DNA of 64,000 nucleotides. Source: Actinotalea endophytica. GTDB lineage: Bacteria > Actinomycetota > Actinomycetes > Actinomycetales > Cellulomonadaceae. Location: the NCBI RefSeq assembly GCF_025717005.1, contig NZ_JAOVZU010000008.1, positions 179,916 to 243,915 on the forward strand, read 5' to 3'. The notes under the pieces were generated by a model. It was not told the origin of the DNA, did not search any database, and saw only the letters and a list, made by a program, of their open reading frames with translations. Made by a program: the position numbers and the translations under genes. Of this stretch, positions 40,505-50,275 are shown piece after piece; position 1 is the first letter of the stretch; each line of letters starts with the position of its first letter.

Positions 40505-41976
40505 CCACCGGCCTCCACGAGGAACGTGACGCCCTCACCCAGGTCGACGACGACCCCTTGCTCGACCACGGTCGGCTCGCCGGGGTGCAGCCGCTGCGCG
40601 CCCTGCCCCTGGCGCAGCAGGAGGACGCCGTTGGTGGATCGCAGGTCGGTCACCACGACGTCCTCACCGTCCATCCGGACCTCGGCGTGCGTGCGCGAGA
40701 TGTCCTGGTTCGGGCTCGCGACCGTGATCAGCCGCGGGATCTCGTTGTTCGCGACCCGGGTGACCTGCGGCGCCCGGCCGATCAGCACCGGCCGGTTGAG
40801 CGACACCACGAGGCCGGTGGACATCAGCAGCTTCGCCGGCGCGGGGTTGTGCGGGGTGGGGACGGCGAGCTGGGGCACCGCGTCACCCGCCCACTCGGGC
40901 AGCTGGCGCCGCAGCGCCACCATGTCCGAGCTGAGCACGGTGAGACCGTCGTGGTCCTCGGGCAGGCCGCGACGCACAGGCGGCGCCGTCGACTCCTCGG
41001 GCTCGTCGTCGTCCTGGTCGTTCGGCAGCGGCGGCACCGCGGTGAGCGGGCGTCCGGCGTTGAGCGACGGGACCGCGGTGAGCGAGGGCGCGGGCGGGAG
41101 CGGCGGCACGGCGCTCAACGGGTTCGCCGTGGTCGACGACGAGCCGCTCGTCGCGGGCTGCTCCTCCTCGGTGTCCCTCCGCTCGCGACGGACCTGCTCG
41201 GGGTCGGCCGACACCGCGCCGAAGGACCCGGTGAGCGGCGAGGAGCCGGTCTCGGCGGGGCCGACCCGCACCGGCTCCCAGGCCGGCAGCATGGCCACGA
41301 CGTCGGGCTCGTCGTCGGCCGCGCCGTCGTGCTCGGCAGACTCGCGGTCGTCGGCCGGGACGAGCTCGTCGGACGGCGCGGGGCCGGGCGCGGGGGTGGG
41401 CGCCGCGACGGGCGCGGGGGCACGCAGGACCGGCTCGGACACCTCGATGGTCGCCACGGGCACCGGCCCGCTCACCGCGGGGCCCTCGCCGGTGGCGGGG
41501 CGCGTCGCGGCGGGCTCGGAGATCGGCGCCCGGAGACCGCCGGCGGCGGGCAGCGGGCGCAGCAGCACCGTGTCGGCGAGCAGCACCCCGGCGACGACCG
41601 GCAGCGGCCCGCTCTGCGCGGCACGCGGGCCGCTGAGCCGTGCGGCCGTGGCCCCGGGCACGGTCTGCTCGGACCAGGTCGCGACGTTCGCCGCGGTCAC
41701 GACCCGCGACGCGTCCGCCGTGACGACCTCCGCCTGGGTGGCGCCGCGCACCACCACGTGCGCACCGTCGTCGGTGAGCTGGACGAGGGCGAACGCCGGC
41801 GCGGCGGCAAGGCCCGGACCGAGCAGCACCTGAAGGTGGTCGGTGAGCGTCGCGCCGCCCTGCACGGAGGCCCAGAGCTGCTCGAGCAGCTCCGACGCGC
41901 AGCCGTCCGGCAGCAGCACGGCCGTTCGGCCTGCGACGACGGCGAGGCCGTCGCCCGGCACGTAGTCGATCCTCAT
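40501..41976 (-). CDS. FHA-domain signalling protein
   Basis: This 491-residue soluble protein begins with a beta-rich region of about 150 residues of unknown kind. It continues with a long Pro/Ala/Glu/Asp-rich linker (about 150-370) and ends in an FHA domain (about 385-485). The FHA site is complete: LIGRAP, DISRTHAEV and LRSTNGVLLL, so it should bind phosphothreonine peptides. It starts at ATG 41976, overlapping the PP2C stop, and its own stop overlaps the kinase start. It is a probable substrate and adaptor of that kinase, as FhaA and FhaB are for PknA/PknB. Confidence 0.88.
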   Translation of the reverse strand: MRIDYVPGDGLAVVAGRTAVLLPDGCASELLEQLWASVQGGATLTDHLQVLLGPGLAAAPAFALVQLTDDGAHVVVRGATQAEVVTADASRVVTAANVATWSEQTVPGATAARLSGPRAAQSGPLPVVAGVLLADTVLLRPLPAAGGLRAPISEPAATRPATGEGPAVSGPVPVATIEVSEPVLRAPAPVAAPTPAPGPAPSDELVPADDRESAEHDGAADDEPDVVAMLPAWEPVRVGPAETGSSPLTGSFGAVSADPEQVRRERRDTEEEQPATSGSSSTTANPLSAVPPLPPAPSLTAVPSLNAGRPLTAVPPLPNDQDDDEPEESTAPPVRRGLPEDHDGLTVLSSDMVALRRQLPEWAGDAVPQLAVPTPHNPAPAKLLMSTGLVVSLNRPVLIGRAPQVTRVANNEIPRLITVASPNQDISRTHAEVRMDGEDVVVTDLRSTNGVLLLRQGQGAQRLHPGEPTVVEQGVVVDLGEGVTFLVEAGG

Positions 41977-42815
41977 CGGTCCACCTCCGGGACACGGGCG
42001 CGCGAGGCGCGTGGGTTGGTCGAGCCGTCACTCAGCTCGTCCCATGGCTTGGCGGCGGCCCGGCGCTCCGCGCCCTGGGCCGTGCTGTCGGCGTCGACGG
42101 ACCTGGCCGTCGCGACGTCGACCACGATCGCGGTGACGTTGTCCCGGCCGCCGCGCCGCACCGCGGCGTCGACCAGCGCCTCGGCGGCCACCTGCGGGTC
42201 GGCCACGTCGGCGAGCACCGCGGCGAGCTCGTCGTCGGCGAGCTCGTCGGTGAGGCCGTCGCTGCACACGAGCATGCGGTCGTCGGACCCGACCGGCAGC
42301 AGCCAGTAGTCGGGGTCCGGATCGGGACCGGTGCCGATCGCGCGCGTGATGACGTGGCGGTCGGGGTGCCGGTGCGCCTCCTGGGGTGCGATCACGCCGC
42401 GGTCGACCAGCTCCTGCACGACCGAGTGGTCCACGCTGATCTGGCTCAGCGCGCCGTCGGCGAACCGGTACACCCGCGAGTCCCCGATGTTGAACACGAG
42501 CCAGTACGAGCCGCCGTCGTGGGTGGCGAGCCCGACCCCGGCGAACGTGGTCCCGACGGTGCGCCCGGCCGGGACGGCCTCCCGCACCCGAGCGGAGATC
42601 GCCCGGACCACGACGTGCACGTCGTCCGCGGTGACCACCGGCCGGCCCGCGAGCGAGCTGGCCTCCTCGATCGCGATCCGCGAGGCGACCTCGCCCGCGT
42701 CGTGGCCGCCCATCCCGTCGGCGACCACGAAGAGCGGTGGGTAGGCGAGCAGCGCGTCCTCGTTCAGCCGCCGGTACGGACCGCAGTCCGTCGCCGAGCC
42801 CCATGCCGCGTGCAC
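41973..42815 (-). CDS. PP2C-family Ser/Thr protein phosphatase
   Basis: This 280-residue phosphatase shows the metal-binding motifs of PPM enzymes: RLNEDALL near 16-23, VVADGMGGHDAGEVAS near 31-46, FNIGDSRVYRF near 104, VCSDGLTDEL near 185, and GRDNVTAIVVDV near 229. It lacks the membrane helix of mycobacterial PstP and is therefore cytosolic. I chose GTG 42815 over GTG 42821 because AGGAGG then has normal spacing. It is the first gene of the signalling operon (PP2C-FHA-kinase, each overlapping the next by 4 bp) and should reverse the kinase reactions. Confidence 0.92.
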   Translation of the reverse strand: MHAAWGSATDCGPYRRLNEDALLAYPPLFVVADGMGGHDAGEVASRIAIEEASSLAGRPVVTADDVHVVVRAISARVREAVPAGRTVGTTFAGVGLATHDGGSYWLVFNIGDSRVYRFADGALSQISVDHSVVQELVDRGVIAPQEAHRHPDRHVITRAIGTGPDPDPDYWLLPVGSDDRMLVCSDGLTDELADDELAAVLADVADPQVAAEALVDAAVRRGGRDNVTAIVVDVATARSVDADSTAQGAERRAAAKPWDELSDGSTNPRASRARVPEVDR

Positions 42816-42854
42816 GCTCACCCCTCCTCTCCCGATCGCCGTCCGGGCATGATG

Positions 42855-42869
42855 GCCCGAACGGGTGAA
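42855..42869 (-). promoter_or_regulatory. Copy B of the shared 15-mer before the PP2C gene
   Basis: GCCCGAACGGGTGAA (plus-strand reading) is identical to 28448-28462 and, like it, is flanked by GGGCATGA. Here two extra bases separate the halves and no GCCGAT follows at 17 bp. It may be a regulator site rather than a second promoter. Confidence 0.4.
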
Positions 42870-42882
42870 CGTCCCCGCCTGC

Positions 42883-42924
42883 TCATCGGCGCGTTCGTCC
42901 CCCGGCATGAGTCCGGCGGGGTGA
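42883..42924 (-). promoter_or_regulatory. Sigma28-like promoter motif (copy C) before the PP2C operon
   Basis: On the minus strand TCACCC (42919-42924), CTCATGCC (CTCA at 42908-42911), 17 bp from CTCA, and GCCGATGA (42883-42890) repeat the order and spacing of copy A at 28421-28462. The PP2C start lies about 60 bp downstream. The 131-bp gap 42816-42946 holds copies B and C and no gene. Confidence 0.5.
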
Positions 42925-42946
42925 GAAGTTTCTGCCGATTCGCCCG

Positions 42947-43945
42947 TCAGGCGGAGCGCTCGACCAAGGCGTGCGCGAACTGCACCAGCGAGTCCCGCAC
43001 CGAGCCCTCGGGCAGGGTGTCGAGCGCCGCCACAGCCTCGGCCGCACGGGCCGACGCGGCGGCCCGCGTGCGGTCGGTGACCGGGTGCTCGCGCAGCGCG
43101 CGCACGGCGTCCGCGAGACTCTCGTCGTCCGAGAGGTCCCCGTCGAGCATGGCCAGCACCTGACGGTCGGCGGCGGACGCCGAGTCCGAGGCGGCCAGGC
43201 GTCGCAGCAGCAGCACGGGCATGGTCGGCACGTGCTCGCGCAGGTCGGTCCCCGGACGCTTGCCGGTCAGGCTGCCGTCGTCGGTCAGGTCGATGACGTC
43301 GTCCGCGAGCTGGAACGCGAGGCCGATCTTCTCGCCGTACGTCGCGAGCGTCTCGACCACCTCGGGGTCGCACCCGGCGAACATCGAGCCGTACCGCGCG
43401 GACGTCGCGATGAGCGACCCGGTCTTGTCGGCGAGCACCTGGAGGTAGTGCTCCACGGGGTCGGCGCCCTCGACCGGGCCGACCGTCTCGTGCAGCTGTC
43501 CCAGGCAGAGCCGCTCGAACGTCCGGGCCTGGATGAGCACCGCCTCCGGGCCGAGCCCGGCGGTCAGCGCCGAGGCCTTGGCCAGCAGCAGGTCGCCGGT
43601 CAGGATCGCGACCTGGTTGCCCCACACCTCGTGCGCGGCGGGGGCACCCCGACGGACCGGTGCCGAGTCCATCACGTCGTCGTGGTAGAGCGTCGCGAGG
43701 TGGGTCAGCTCGACCACCACGGCGGCGTCGAGGACCCGCGGGTCGGCTCCGTCGCCGAGCTCGGCCGCGAGCAGCGTGAGCAACGGGCGCAGCCGCTTGC
43801 CGCCCGCGTTGACCAGGTGGCGCGACGTGGCGTCGGCCAGGTGGTCGGCGTGCGAGGCGGCCGCGACGAGGCGCGCCTCGACGGCCTCCAGCCGCCCGGT
43901 GAGCCGGGCGGAGAGGTCGTCGGTGAGCGGGAAGGTGACGGTCAC
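42947..43945 (-). CDS. Long-chain polyprenyl diphosphate synthase (menaquinone side chain)
   Basis: This 332-residue trans-prenyltransferase extends farnesyl-type primers with isopentenyl diphosphate. The first aspartate motif is DDVMD at 89-93 with RRG after it, the second is LADDVIDLTDD near 215, and GGKRLRPLL at 48-56 is the substrate loop. The residues four and five places before the first motif are Thr and Ala; such small side chains leave the tunnel open, which points to a long (C40-C50) product. It overlaps nuoN by 4 bp (GTGA). With menF, menG and menJ upstream of nuoA, it most likely makes the menaquinone tail. Confidence 0.92.
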   Translation of the reverse strand: MTVTFPLTDDLSARLTGRLEAVEARLVAAASHADHLADATSRHLVNAGGKRLRPLLTLLAAELGDGADPRVLDAAVVVELTHLATLYHDDVMDSAPVRRGAPAAHEVWGNQVAILTGDLLLAKASALTAGLGPEAVLIQARTFERLCLGQLHETVGPVEGADPVEHYLQVLADKTGSLIATSARYGSMFAGCDPEVVETLATYGEKIGLAFQLADDVIDLTDDGSLTGKRPGTDLREHVPTMPVLLLRRLAASDSASAADRQVLAMLDGDLSDDESLADAVRALREHPVTDRTRAAASARAAEAVAALDTLPEGSVRDSLVQFAHALVERSA

Positions 43946-45525
43946 CGGACGAAGACCGCCAGGTCGCCCAGTGCGGACAGCACGCCCGACGGCAGCACGC
44001 CGAGGAACACCGTGCCGACCGCCGCGATCGCGACCGCGACCGCCGTCGGACCCTCGGAGGTCACGACGGTCGTGCCGGCACGCTCCTCGTCGGGCTCCTT
44101 GAAGAACATCAGCACGACGACCCACACGTAGAAGAACACCGCGGCGGCCGACGCGACCACACCGAGCACGGCGAGCCAGGCCTGGCCCCCGGCGATCACC
44201 GCGGTGAAGACGGCGAACTTCCCGACGAAGCCCGCGGTGAGCGGGATGCCCGCGAAGGACAGCAGGAACAGCGTGAACGTCACGGCGAGCACCGGGTGGC
44301 GCCGGCCGAGCCCGGCCCACTGCGCGAGCGACGTCGCCTCGGCGGTCACCGTGCCACCGGCGCTCTCGTTGACCTCGCGGACCAGGGTCACCAGGCCGAA
44401 TGCGCCGATCGTCGCCAGGCCGTAGGCCAGCAGGTAGAACAGCACGCCGGTGATCCCGGACTGCTGCAGCGCGACGACGCCGACCAGCACGAACCCGGCG
44501 TGCGCGATCGACGAGTACGCGAGCATCCGCTTGATGTCGGTCTGCACCAGCGCGATCACGGTCCCGACCACCATGGTGAGCGCGGCGACCGCGTAGAGCA
44601 GCGGCATGACGTCCCACTGCAGCGGCGCGATGATCACGTACACCAGGCGCAGCAGCGCACCGAAGGCGGCGACCTTCGTGCAGGCCGCCATGAAGCCGGT
44701 GACCGGGGTCGGGGCGCCCTGGTAGACGTCCGGGGTCCAGGAGTGGAACGGCACGGCGCCGACCTTGAACAGCAGGCCGACCAGGACGAGCACGAGACCG
44801 CCCACCAGCAGCGGCGAGAGCGAGGCGCTCGACGCGACGGCGTCGCCGATGCCGGCGAGCTCGACCGAACCGGCGAACCCGTACAGCAGCGCGATGCCGA
44901 ACAGCAGGAACGCCGACGCGAACGCACCGAGCAGGAAGTACTTGATCGACGCCTCCTGGCTGAGCAGGCGACGGCGCCGGGCGAGGCCGGTCAGCAGGTA
45001 GAGCGGCAGCGAGAAGACCTCGAGCGCGACGAACAGGGTCAGCAGGTCGCCTGCCGCCGGGAAGATCATCATGCCGCCGAGCGCGAGCATCATCAGCGGG
45101 AAGACCTCGGTCTGCACGAGGCCGCGCGACGTCGCCAGCCGCTCGTAGTCGGAGTTCGGCACCGCCGCGCCACTGGGCGCGAACGCGTCCTCGCCGAGGT
45201 CGGTGCGGTCCGCCACGACGAGCATGCTCAGCGCGCCGAGGACCACGAGGATCGACTGGAGCAGCACCGCCGGGCCGTCCATGATCAGCGAGCCACCGAG
45301 CGCGCGCACGCCGGCGCTGCCACCCGCCGGGTCGAGGTCGCGCCACTGGAGCGCGAGCATGATCAGCGCGCCGGCGAGCGCCAGCAGGCTGAGCACGAGC
45401 TGCGTGATCCGGCGCGCCGAACGCGGCACGAACGCCTCGACGAGGATGCCCAGCACACCGGTGCCGAGCACGATCGCGACCGGCGCGAGGGACGCCCACT
45501 GGATCTCGGGCGGGGAGAAGCTCAC
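43942..45525 (-). CDS. nuoN: NADH-quinone oxidoreductase subunit N
   Basis: This 527-residue membrane protein is the last antiporter-like subunit of complex I. It has about 14 helices with the proton-path residues in the usual places: Glu in FVALEVFSLPLYLLTG, Lys in VGLLFKVGAVPFHSW, and Lys in ALVQTDIKRMLAYSSIAHAG. GTG 45525 overlaps the nuoM stop. It is the last nuo gene and overlaps the prenyl synthase gene downstream, so the operon continues into menaquinone synthesis. Confidence 0.96.
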   Translation of the reverse strand: MSFSPPEIQWASLAPVAIVLGTGVLGILVEAFVPRSARRITQLVLSLLALAGALIMLALQWRDLDPAGGSAGVRALGGSLIMDGPAVLLQSILVVLGALSMLVVADRTDLGEDAFAPSGAAVPNSDYERLATSRGLVQTEVFPLMMLALGGMMIFPAAGDLLTLFVALEVFSLPLYLLTGLARRRRLLSQEASIKYFLLGAFASAFLLFGIALLYGFAGSVELAGIGDAVASSASLSPLLVGGLVLVLVGLLFKVGAVPFHSWTPDVYQGAPTPVTGFMAACTKVAAFGALLRLVYVIIAPLQWDVMPLLYAVAALTMVVGTVIALVQTDIKRMLAYSSIAHAGFVLVGVVALQQSGITGVLFYLLAYGLATIGAFGLVTLVREVNESAGGTVTAEATSLAQWAGLGRRHPVLAVTFTLFLLSFAGIPLTAGFVGKFAVFTAVIAGGQAWLAVLGVVASAAAVFFYVWVVVLMFFKEPDEERAGTTVVTSEGPTAVAVAIAAVGTVFLGVLPSGVLSALGDLAVFVR

Positions 45526-47090
45526 TGGTCGCTCCCGTCGACGGAGAGGGCGAGAGTCGGGGTGACGTCGTCGACACCGACCTGCTCGAGGGTGACCGAC
45601 GCGGGCTCGCGCACGAGGTCGAGCGCCAGGGCCGGGTAGAAGCCGAGCACGAGCATGGCCGCGATCAGCGGGCCGACCACCCATCGCTCGCGCAGCGTGA
45701 GGTCCTTCATGGGTGGCAGGTCGTCCCGCACCGGGCCGGTGAAGGCCCGCTGGTACGTCAGCAGCACGTACAGCGCGGCGAGCACCACGCCGAATGCCGC
45801 GACCACCGCAGCGGCCTTGTACGCGCCGAACGTGCCGACCAGCACGAGGAACTCGCTGACGAACGTCGACAGGCCGGGCAGCGACAGCGCCGACAGACCG
45901 GCGACCAGGAACGTCCCGGCGAGCACCGGCACGACCTTCTGCAGACCGCCGTGGTCGGAGATCCGGGCGCTGCCGGACCGGGCGACCAGGAAGCCGGCGA
46001 CCAGGAACAGCGCGCCCGTCGACAGCCCGTGGTTGACCATGTACAGGCTCGAGCCCTGCACGCTCACCGAGGTGAACGCGAAGATCCCCAGCACGATGAA
46101 CCCGAAGTGGCTCACCGAGGTGTACGCGATCAGGCGCATCAGGTCCTGCTGGCCGATCGCCAGCAGCCCGCCGTACAGGATCGAGATCACCGCGAGCACG
46201 ATGATCACCGGAGCGGCCCAGCGGGACGCCTCCGGGAACAGCGGCAGGCACAGCGTGAGCATCCCGAACGTGCCGACCTTGTCCAGCACGCCGACCAGCA
46301 GCACCGACGTGCCGACCGGGGCCTGCTCGGCGGTGTCCGGCAGCCAGGTGTGCACGGGCCACATCGGCGCCTTGATCGCGAAGGCGATGAAGAACGCGAG
46401 GAACACCAGCCGCTGGGTGGTGGTCGACATCGACACGTTCCCGACCAGGTTGTCGATCAGGAAGCCCTCGTCGCCACGCGGCCCGTGCAGGTAGAGCGTG
46501 ATGACGCCGACCAGCATGACCAGACCGCCGGCGAGCGAGAACAGCAGGAACTTCACCGCGGCGTACCGCCGGCCGGCCCCGCCGAACGCCCCGATCATGA
46601 AGTAGACCGGGATGAGCATCGCCTCGAACAGGACGTAGAAGAAGAACACGTCGCGGGCCGCGAACACCGCGACCATGAACGCCTCGAGCACGAGGATCAG
46701 CGCCACGTAGTGCCGGATCCGCGAGCCGCCCTCGACGTGCAGGCCGTCGGGGTGCACGTCCGGGTGCTCGCGCCACGCAGCGAGCAGCACCAGCGGGGTG
46801 AGCAGCACGGAGAGCAGCACGAGCGCGAGGCCCACGCCGTCGACCCCGACCGCGTAGCTGACGCCGAGGCTCGGGATCCACGCGGCCTTCTCGGCAAGCT
46901 GGTGGACGCCGGCCTGCGAGGTGTCGAACGAGAGGGCGGCCACGACGGCGAGCACGAGCTCGACCAGCGCGACGCCGATGGCGACCGGCCGGGCGTGACG
47001 CCGCGCGGCGCCGGGCAGCGCCCAGACGACGGCGGCGCCCAGCAACGGCACCACGATGAGCGTGGTGAGCCAGGGGAACTGTGCGGGCAT
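45522..47090 (-). CDS. nuoM: NADH-quinone oxidoreductase subunit M
   Basis: This 522-residue subunit is the middle antiporter-like proton channel of complex I. Recognisable segments are FFYVLFEAMLIPVYFMIG (key Glu), FFIAFAIKAPMWPVHTWLPDTAEQAP cut here into the helix-7 Lys and the conserved loop, and QQDLMRLIAYTSVSHFGF. ATG 47090 follows GAGGGAAGTGACC. The C-terminus is hydrophilic. It lies 11 bp after nuoL and overlaps nuoN by 4 bp. Confidence 0.96.
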   Translation of the reverse strand: MPAQFPWLTTLIVVPLLGAAVVWALPGAARRHARPVAIGVALVELVLAVVAALSFDTSQAGVHQLAEKAAWIPSLGVSYAVGVDGVGLALVLLSVLLTPLVLLAAWREHPDVHPDGLHVEGGSRIRHYVALILVLEAFMVAVFAARDVFFFYVLFEAMLIPVYFMIGAFGGAGRRYAAVKFLLFSLAGGLVMLVGVITLYLHGPRGDEGFLIDNLVGNVSMSTTTQRLVFLAFFIAFAIKAPMWPVHTWLPDTAEQAPVGTSVLLVGVLDKVGTFGMLTLCLPLFPEASRWAAPVIIVLAVISILYGGLLAIGQQDLMRLIAYTSVSHFGFIVLGIFAFTSVSVQGSSLYMVNHGLSTGALFLVAGFLVARSGSARISDHGGLQKVVPVLAGTFLVAGLSALSLPGLSTFVSEFLVLVGTFGAYKAAAVVAAFGVVLAALYVLLTYQRAFTGPVRDDLPPMKDLTLRERWVVGPLIAAMLVLGFYPALALDLVREPASVTLEQVGVDDVTPTLALSVDGSDQ

Positions 47091-47101
47091 GGTCACTTCC
47101 C

Positions 47102-49087
47102 TCAGATTCCGAACGCCAGGACGACGGCGACGAGCACGACGACGCCCGCGAGCATGATGGCCGCGTACGAGCGGACCAGACCGTTCTGCAGCCGGCGCAG
47201 GCCGGCGCCGAGGCCGACCACCCCTCGCGCCAGGCCGGTGAACGCCCCGTCGACCACGGTGCGGTCGCCGTACACCAGCGACCTCGTGGCGACCTGACCG
47301 GGCAGGACGAGCAGCGCGTCGTTGACCTCGTCCTGGTACAGGTCCTTGCGCGCGGCCCGGGTGAGCAGCGAGCCGTGCGGCGGGACGACGGCCACGGCCG
47401 ACGCCCAGTACTGCCGCCACGCCAGCGCGACGCCGACCGCGACCAGCACGAGCGTCGTCACGGTGATCACCGGGACGGCGAGCACGGGCTCGTGCTCCTC
47501 GACATGACCCGTGACCGGCTCGAGCCAGGTGGTGAACGAGCTCCCGGCCGCGAGCAGCCCGCCGAGGCCGGCCGAGCCGACCGCGAGGATGATCATCGGC
47601 CAGGTCATCAGCGCCGGGGACTCGTGCGGGTGGCGGACCGGTGCGTCCGGGTCGGTCGCGCCGCCACCGTGACCGTCGGACCAGCGCTGCTTGCCGTGGA
47701 AGGTCATGAAGAACAGCCGGGACATGTAGAACGCGGTGATCCCGGCGCCGATCATCGCGGTCAGCCCGAACACCCACGGCTGCCAGCCCTCGCCGCCGTT
47801 CATCGCGAACGCCGACTCGATGATCTTGTCCTTGCTGAAGAAGCCGGAGAACGGGGGCACGCCGAGGATCGCGAGCCAGCCGAAGCCGAAGGTCACCCAG
47901 GTGACCTTCATGAAGGCCGACAGCCCGCCGAACCGGCGCATGTCCACGGTGTCGTCCATGCCGTGCATGACCGAGCCGGCCCCGAGGAACATGCCGGCCT
48001 TGAAGAAGCCGTGCGTGAGCAGGTGGAAGATCGCGAACGCGTAGCCGATCGGGCCGAGCCCGGCGCCGAGCATCATGTAGCCGATCTGGGACATCGTGGA
48101 GGCGGCCAGCGCCTTCTTGATGTCGTCCTTCGCGCTACCGACGATCGCCCCGAACATGAGCGTGATCGCGCCGACGATCGCGACCACCAGCAGCGCGGTG
48201 GGCGCCCCGTCGTAGATCGGGCCGGAGCGGACCACGAGGTAGACACCCGCGGTCACCATGGTCGCGGCGTGGATCAGCGCGGAGACCGGGGTGGGGCCGG
48301 CCATCGCGTCGCCGAGCCAGGACTGCAGGGGGAACTGTGCGGACTTACCGGTGGCACCGAGCAGCAGGAGCAGCCCGATCGCGGTGAGCACGCCCTCGCT
48401 CGCCCCGCCGGCCTCCCCGAGCACGGTCGTGAAGTCCGTGGCCCCGAACGTCGCGAAGATCAGCGCGATGGCCACGATCAGGCCGAGGTCACCGACCCGG
48501 TTGGCCACGAACGCCTTCTTGGCGGCGACCGCGTTGGCCGTCTCGTGGTTCCAGAAGCCGATCAGCAGGTACGACGCGAGACCCACGCCCTCCCAGCCGA
48601 CGAACAGCAGCACGTAGCTGTCCGCGAGCACCAGCAGGAGCATCGCCGCGACGAACAGGTTGAGGTACGCGAAGAACCGGCGCCGCGATGTGTCGTGCTC
48701 CATGTACGCGACCGAGTAGACGTGGATCAGCGTGCCGACGAACGTCACGAGCAGCACGAAGCTCATCGACAGCGGGTCCAGCCGCAGCCCGGCGTCGACC
48801 GAGAACGCCCCGGCCGGGATCCAGGAGAACAGGTGCAGGTCGACGACGCGCTCGTCGGCCGGCAGGCCGATCATCGCGAGCCAGGCGACGAACGCGACGA
48901 CGAACGCCGCGCCGGACGCCAGCACGCCGATCCAGTGGCCCCACCGGTCGGTGCGCGCGCCGCCGAGCAGCAGCACCGCGGCGCCGAGCATCGGCAGCGC
49001 GATGAGCAGCCACGCGGCGGCCAGCACCCCGGTCGCCGCGGTCGGCTCGACCGCGGGCACGGCGGTCAGCAGGTCTGTGGTGAGCAT
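47102..49087 (-). CDS. nuoL: NADH-quinone oxidoreductase subunit L
   Basis: This 661-residue protein is the distal antiporter-like subunit, with about 16 helices and the long lateral amphipathic helix expected near residues 530-570. Conserved stretches include [18 protein letters not shown] (catalytic Glu), [34 protein letters not shown] and [20 protein letters not shown]. It pumps protons driven through the quinone site. ATG 49087 is 10 bp after nuoK. Confidence 0.96.
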   Translation of the reverse strand: MLTTDLLTAVPAVEPTAATGVLAAAWLLIALPMLGAAVLLLGGARTDRWGHWIGVLASGAAFVVAFVAWLAMIGLPADERVVDLHLFSWIPAGAFSVDAGLRLDPLSMSFVLLVTFVGTLIHVYSVAYMEHDTSRRRFFAYLNLFVAAMLLLVLADSYVLLFVGWEGVGLASYLLIGFWNHETANAVAAKKAFVANRVGDLGLIVAIALIFATFGATDFTTVLGEAGGASEGVLTAIGLLLLLGATGKSAQFPLQSWLGDAMAGPTPVSALIHAATMVTAGVYLVVRSGPIYDGAPTALLVVAIVGAITLMFGAIVGSAKDDIKKALAASTMSQIGYMMLGAGLGPIGYAFAIFHLLTHGFFKAGMFLGAGSVMHGMDDTVDMRRFGGLSAFMKVTWVTFGFGWLAILGVPPFSGFFSKDKIIESAFAMNGGEGWQPWVFGLTAMIGAGITAFYMSRLFFMTFHGKQRWSDGHGGGATDPDAPVRHPHESPALMTWPMIILAVGSAGLGGLLAAGSSFTTWLEPVTGHVEEHEPVLAVPVITVTTLVLVAVGVALAWRQYWASAVAVVPPHGSLLTRAARKDLYQDEVNDALLVLPGQVATRSLVYGDRTVVDGAFTGLARGVVGLGAGLRRLQNGLVRSYAAIMLAGVVVLVAVVLAFGI

Positions 49088-49097
49088 CCGGCGCCCC

Positions 49098-49397
49098 TCA
49101 GCTCTTCAGGAGGTTGACGTCGTCGACCGAGGCCGACCGGCGGGTGCGGAAGATCGCCACGATGATCGCGAGCCCCACCACGACCTCTGCGGCGGCCACG
49201 ACCATGACGAAGAACGCCATGACCTGGCCGGTGAGGTCACCGTGGATCCGCGCGAACGTGACGAACGCGAGGTTCGACGCGTTGAGCATGAGCTCCACGC
49301 CGAGGAAGACGATGATCGCGTTGCGGCGCAGCAGCACCGTGGTCGCTCCCAGTGAGAACAGCAGCGCGGACAGCACCAGGTAGTTCACGAGGCTCAT
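49098..49397 (-). CDS. nuoK: NADH-quinone oxidoreductase subunit K
   Basis: This 99-residue subunit has three membrane helices. The essential glutamates lie in [18 protein letters not shown] (helix 2) and [18 protein letters not shown] (helix 3). It belongs to the proton-channel arm near NuoJ and NuoN. ATG 49397 overlaps the nuoJ stop. Confidence 0.97.
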   Translation of the reverse strand: MSLVNYLVLSALLFSLGATTVLLRRNAIIVFLGVELMLNASNLAFVTFARIHGDLTGQVMAFFVMVVAAAEVVVGLAIIVAIFRTRRSASVDDVNLLKS

Positions 49398-50275
49398 CGC
49401 TGCGTCTCCTCGGTGTCGTGGCCCTCGATCTCGTGCCGGAGCTCGTCGTCGACCTCGGCGCGCACGCCGCCGACCCCGCGCTCCTGGCCGCGCACGCGCA
49501 GCACCCGTGGCACCGACTGCTCGAGCGGCTCGCCGTCCGGCCCGAGGGCCGGCACGTCCATCGAGTTGGACCGGGCGTAGACGCCGGGCGCCGGCAGCGG
49601 CGTCACCACCCCGCCCTCGCCGATCTTCGCGACGCGGGCGTCGGCCAGCTCGCGCTGCCCGATCAGCGGGGTCAGGCGCGGGCGATGGGTGAGCACGATC
49701 GCGCCGACCGCGGCCGTGACCAGCAGCGTGCCGACCGCCTCGACCGCGAACACGTGGTCGGAGAAGATCACCGACGCGACGGCCTGCGGGTTGCCGTCGG
49801 CATTCGCGGTGTCCAGGCCGGTCGGGGCCAGGTCTCCGGCGCTGAGCACGACGCCGACCAGCACGAACGCGAGCCCGACGCCGAGCAGCAGACCGATCCA
49901 GCGCTGCCCGGTGATCGTCTCGACCAGCGAGTCGGACGCGTCGACGCCGACCAGCATCAGCACGAACAGGAAGAGCATCATCACCGCGCCGGTGTAGACG
50001 ATCACCTGCACGACCCCGAGGAACGGCGCCTGCTGCGCGACGTAGAGGATCGCGAGGCTGATCATCACCAGCACGACGCCCATCGCGGCGTGCACGGCCT
50101 TCTTCGCGAACAGCAGCCCGAGCGCGGAGATCACCATCACCGGTGCGAGGAACCAGAACAGCACCGCCTCGCCGGTCGAGGTCTGCCCGGTCTCGGCGAG
50201 CGACGCGGCGACCGGGCCGGTGAGGTGGGTGGCCAGCTGACCGGCCAGCTCCGTGGTCACTGTGGTGAGCATCAT
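49394..50275 (-). CDS. nuoJ: NADH-quinone oxidoreductase subunit J
   Basis: This 293-residue subunit has five helices in the first 200 residues, with the conserved helix 3 stretch [20 protein letters not shown]. The remaining 90 residues form a hydrophilic cytoplasmic tail rich in Arg, Glu and Pro, longer than in E. coli NuoJ (about 184 residues) but common in actinobacteria. The first of two adjacent ATGs (50275) is used because it overlaps the nuoI stop. Confidence 0.95.
   Translation of the reverse strand: MMLTTVTTELAGQLATHLTGPVAASLAETGQTSTGEAVLFWFLAPVMVISALGLLFAKKAVHAAMGVVLVMISLAILYVAQQAPFLGVVQVIVYTGAVMMLFLFVLMLVGVDASDSLVETITGQRWIGLLLGVGLAFVLVGVVLSAGDLAPTGLDTANADGNPQAVASVIFSDHVFAVEAVGTLLVTAAVGAIVLTHRPRLTPLIGQRELADARVAKIGEGGVVTPLPAPGVYARSNSMDVPALGPDGEPLEQSVPRVLRVRGQERGVGGVRAEVDDELRHEIEGHDTEETQR

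Noticed and set aside
43946..45577. N-terminal extension of the prenyl synthase frame through nuoN
   Set aside because: The extension is a shadow of nuoN; the synthase similarity starts just after GTG 43945, which overlaps the nuoN stop.
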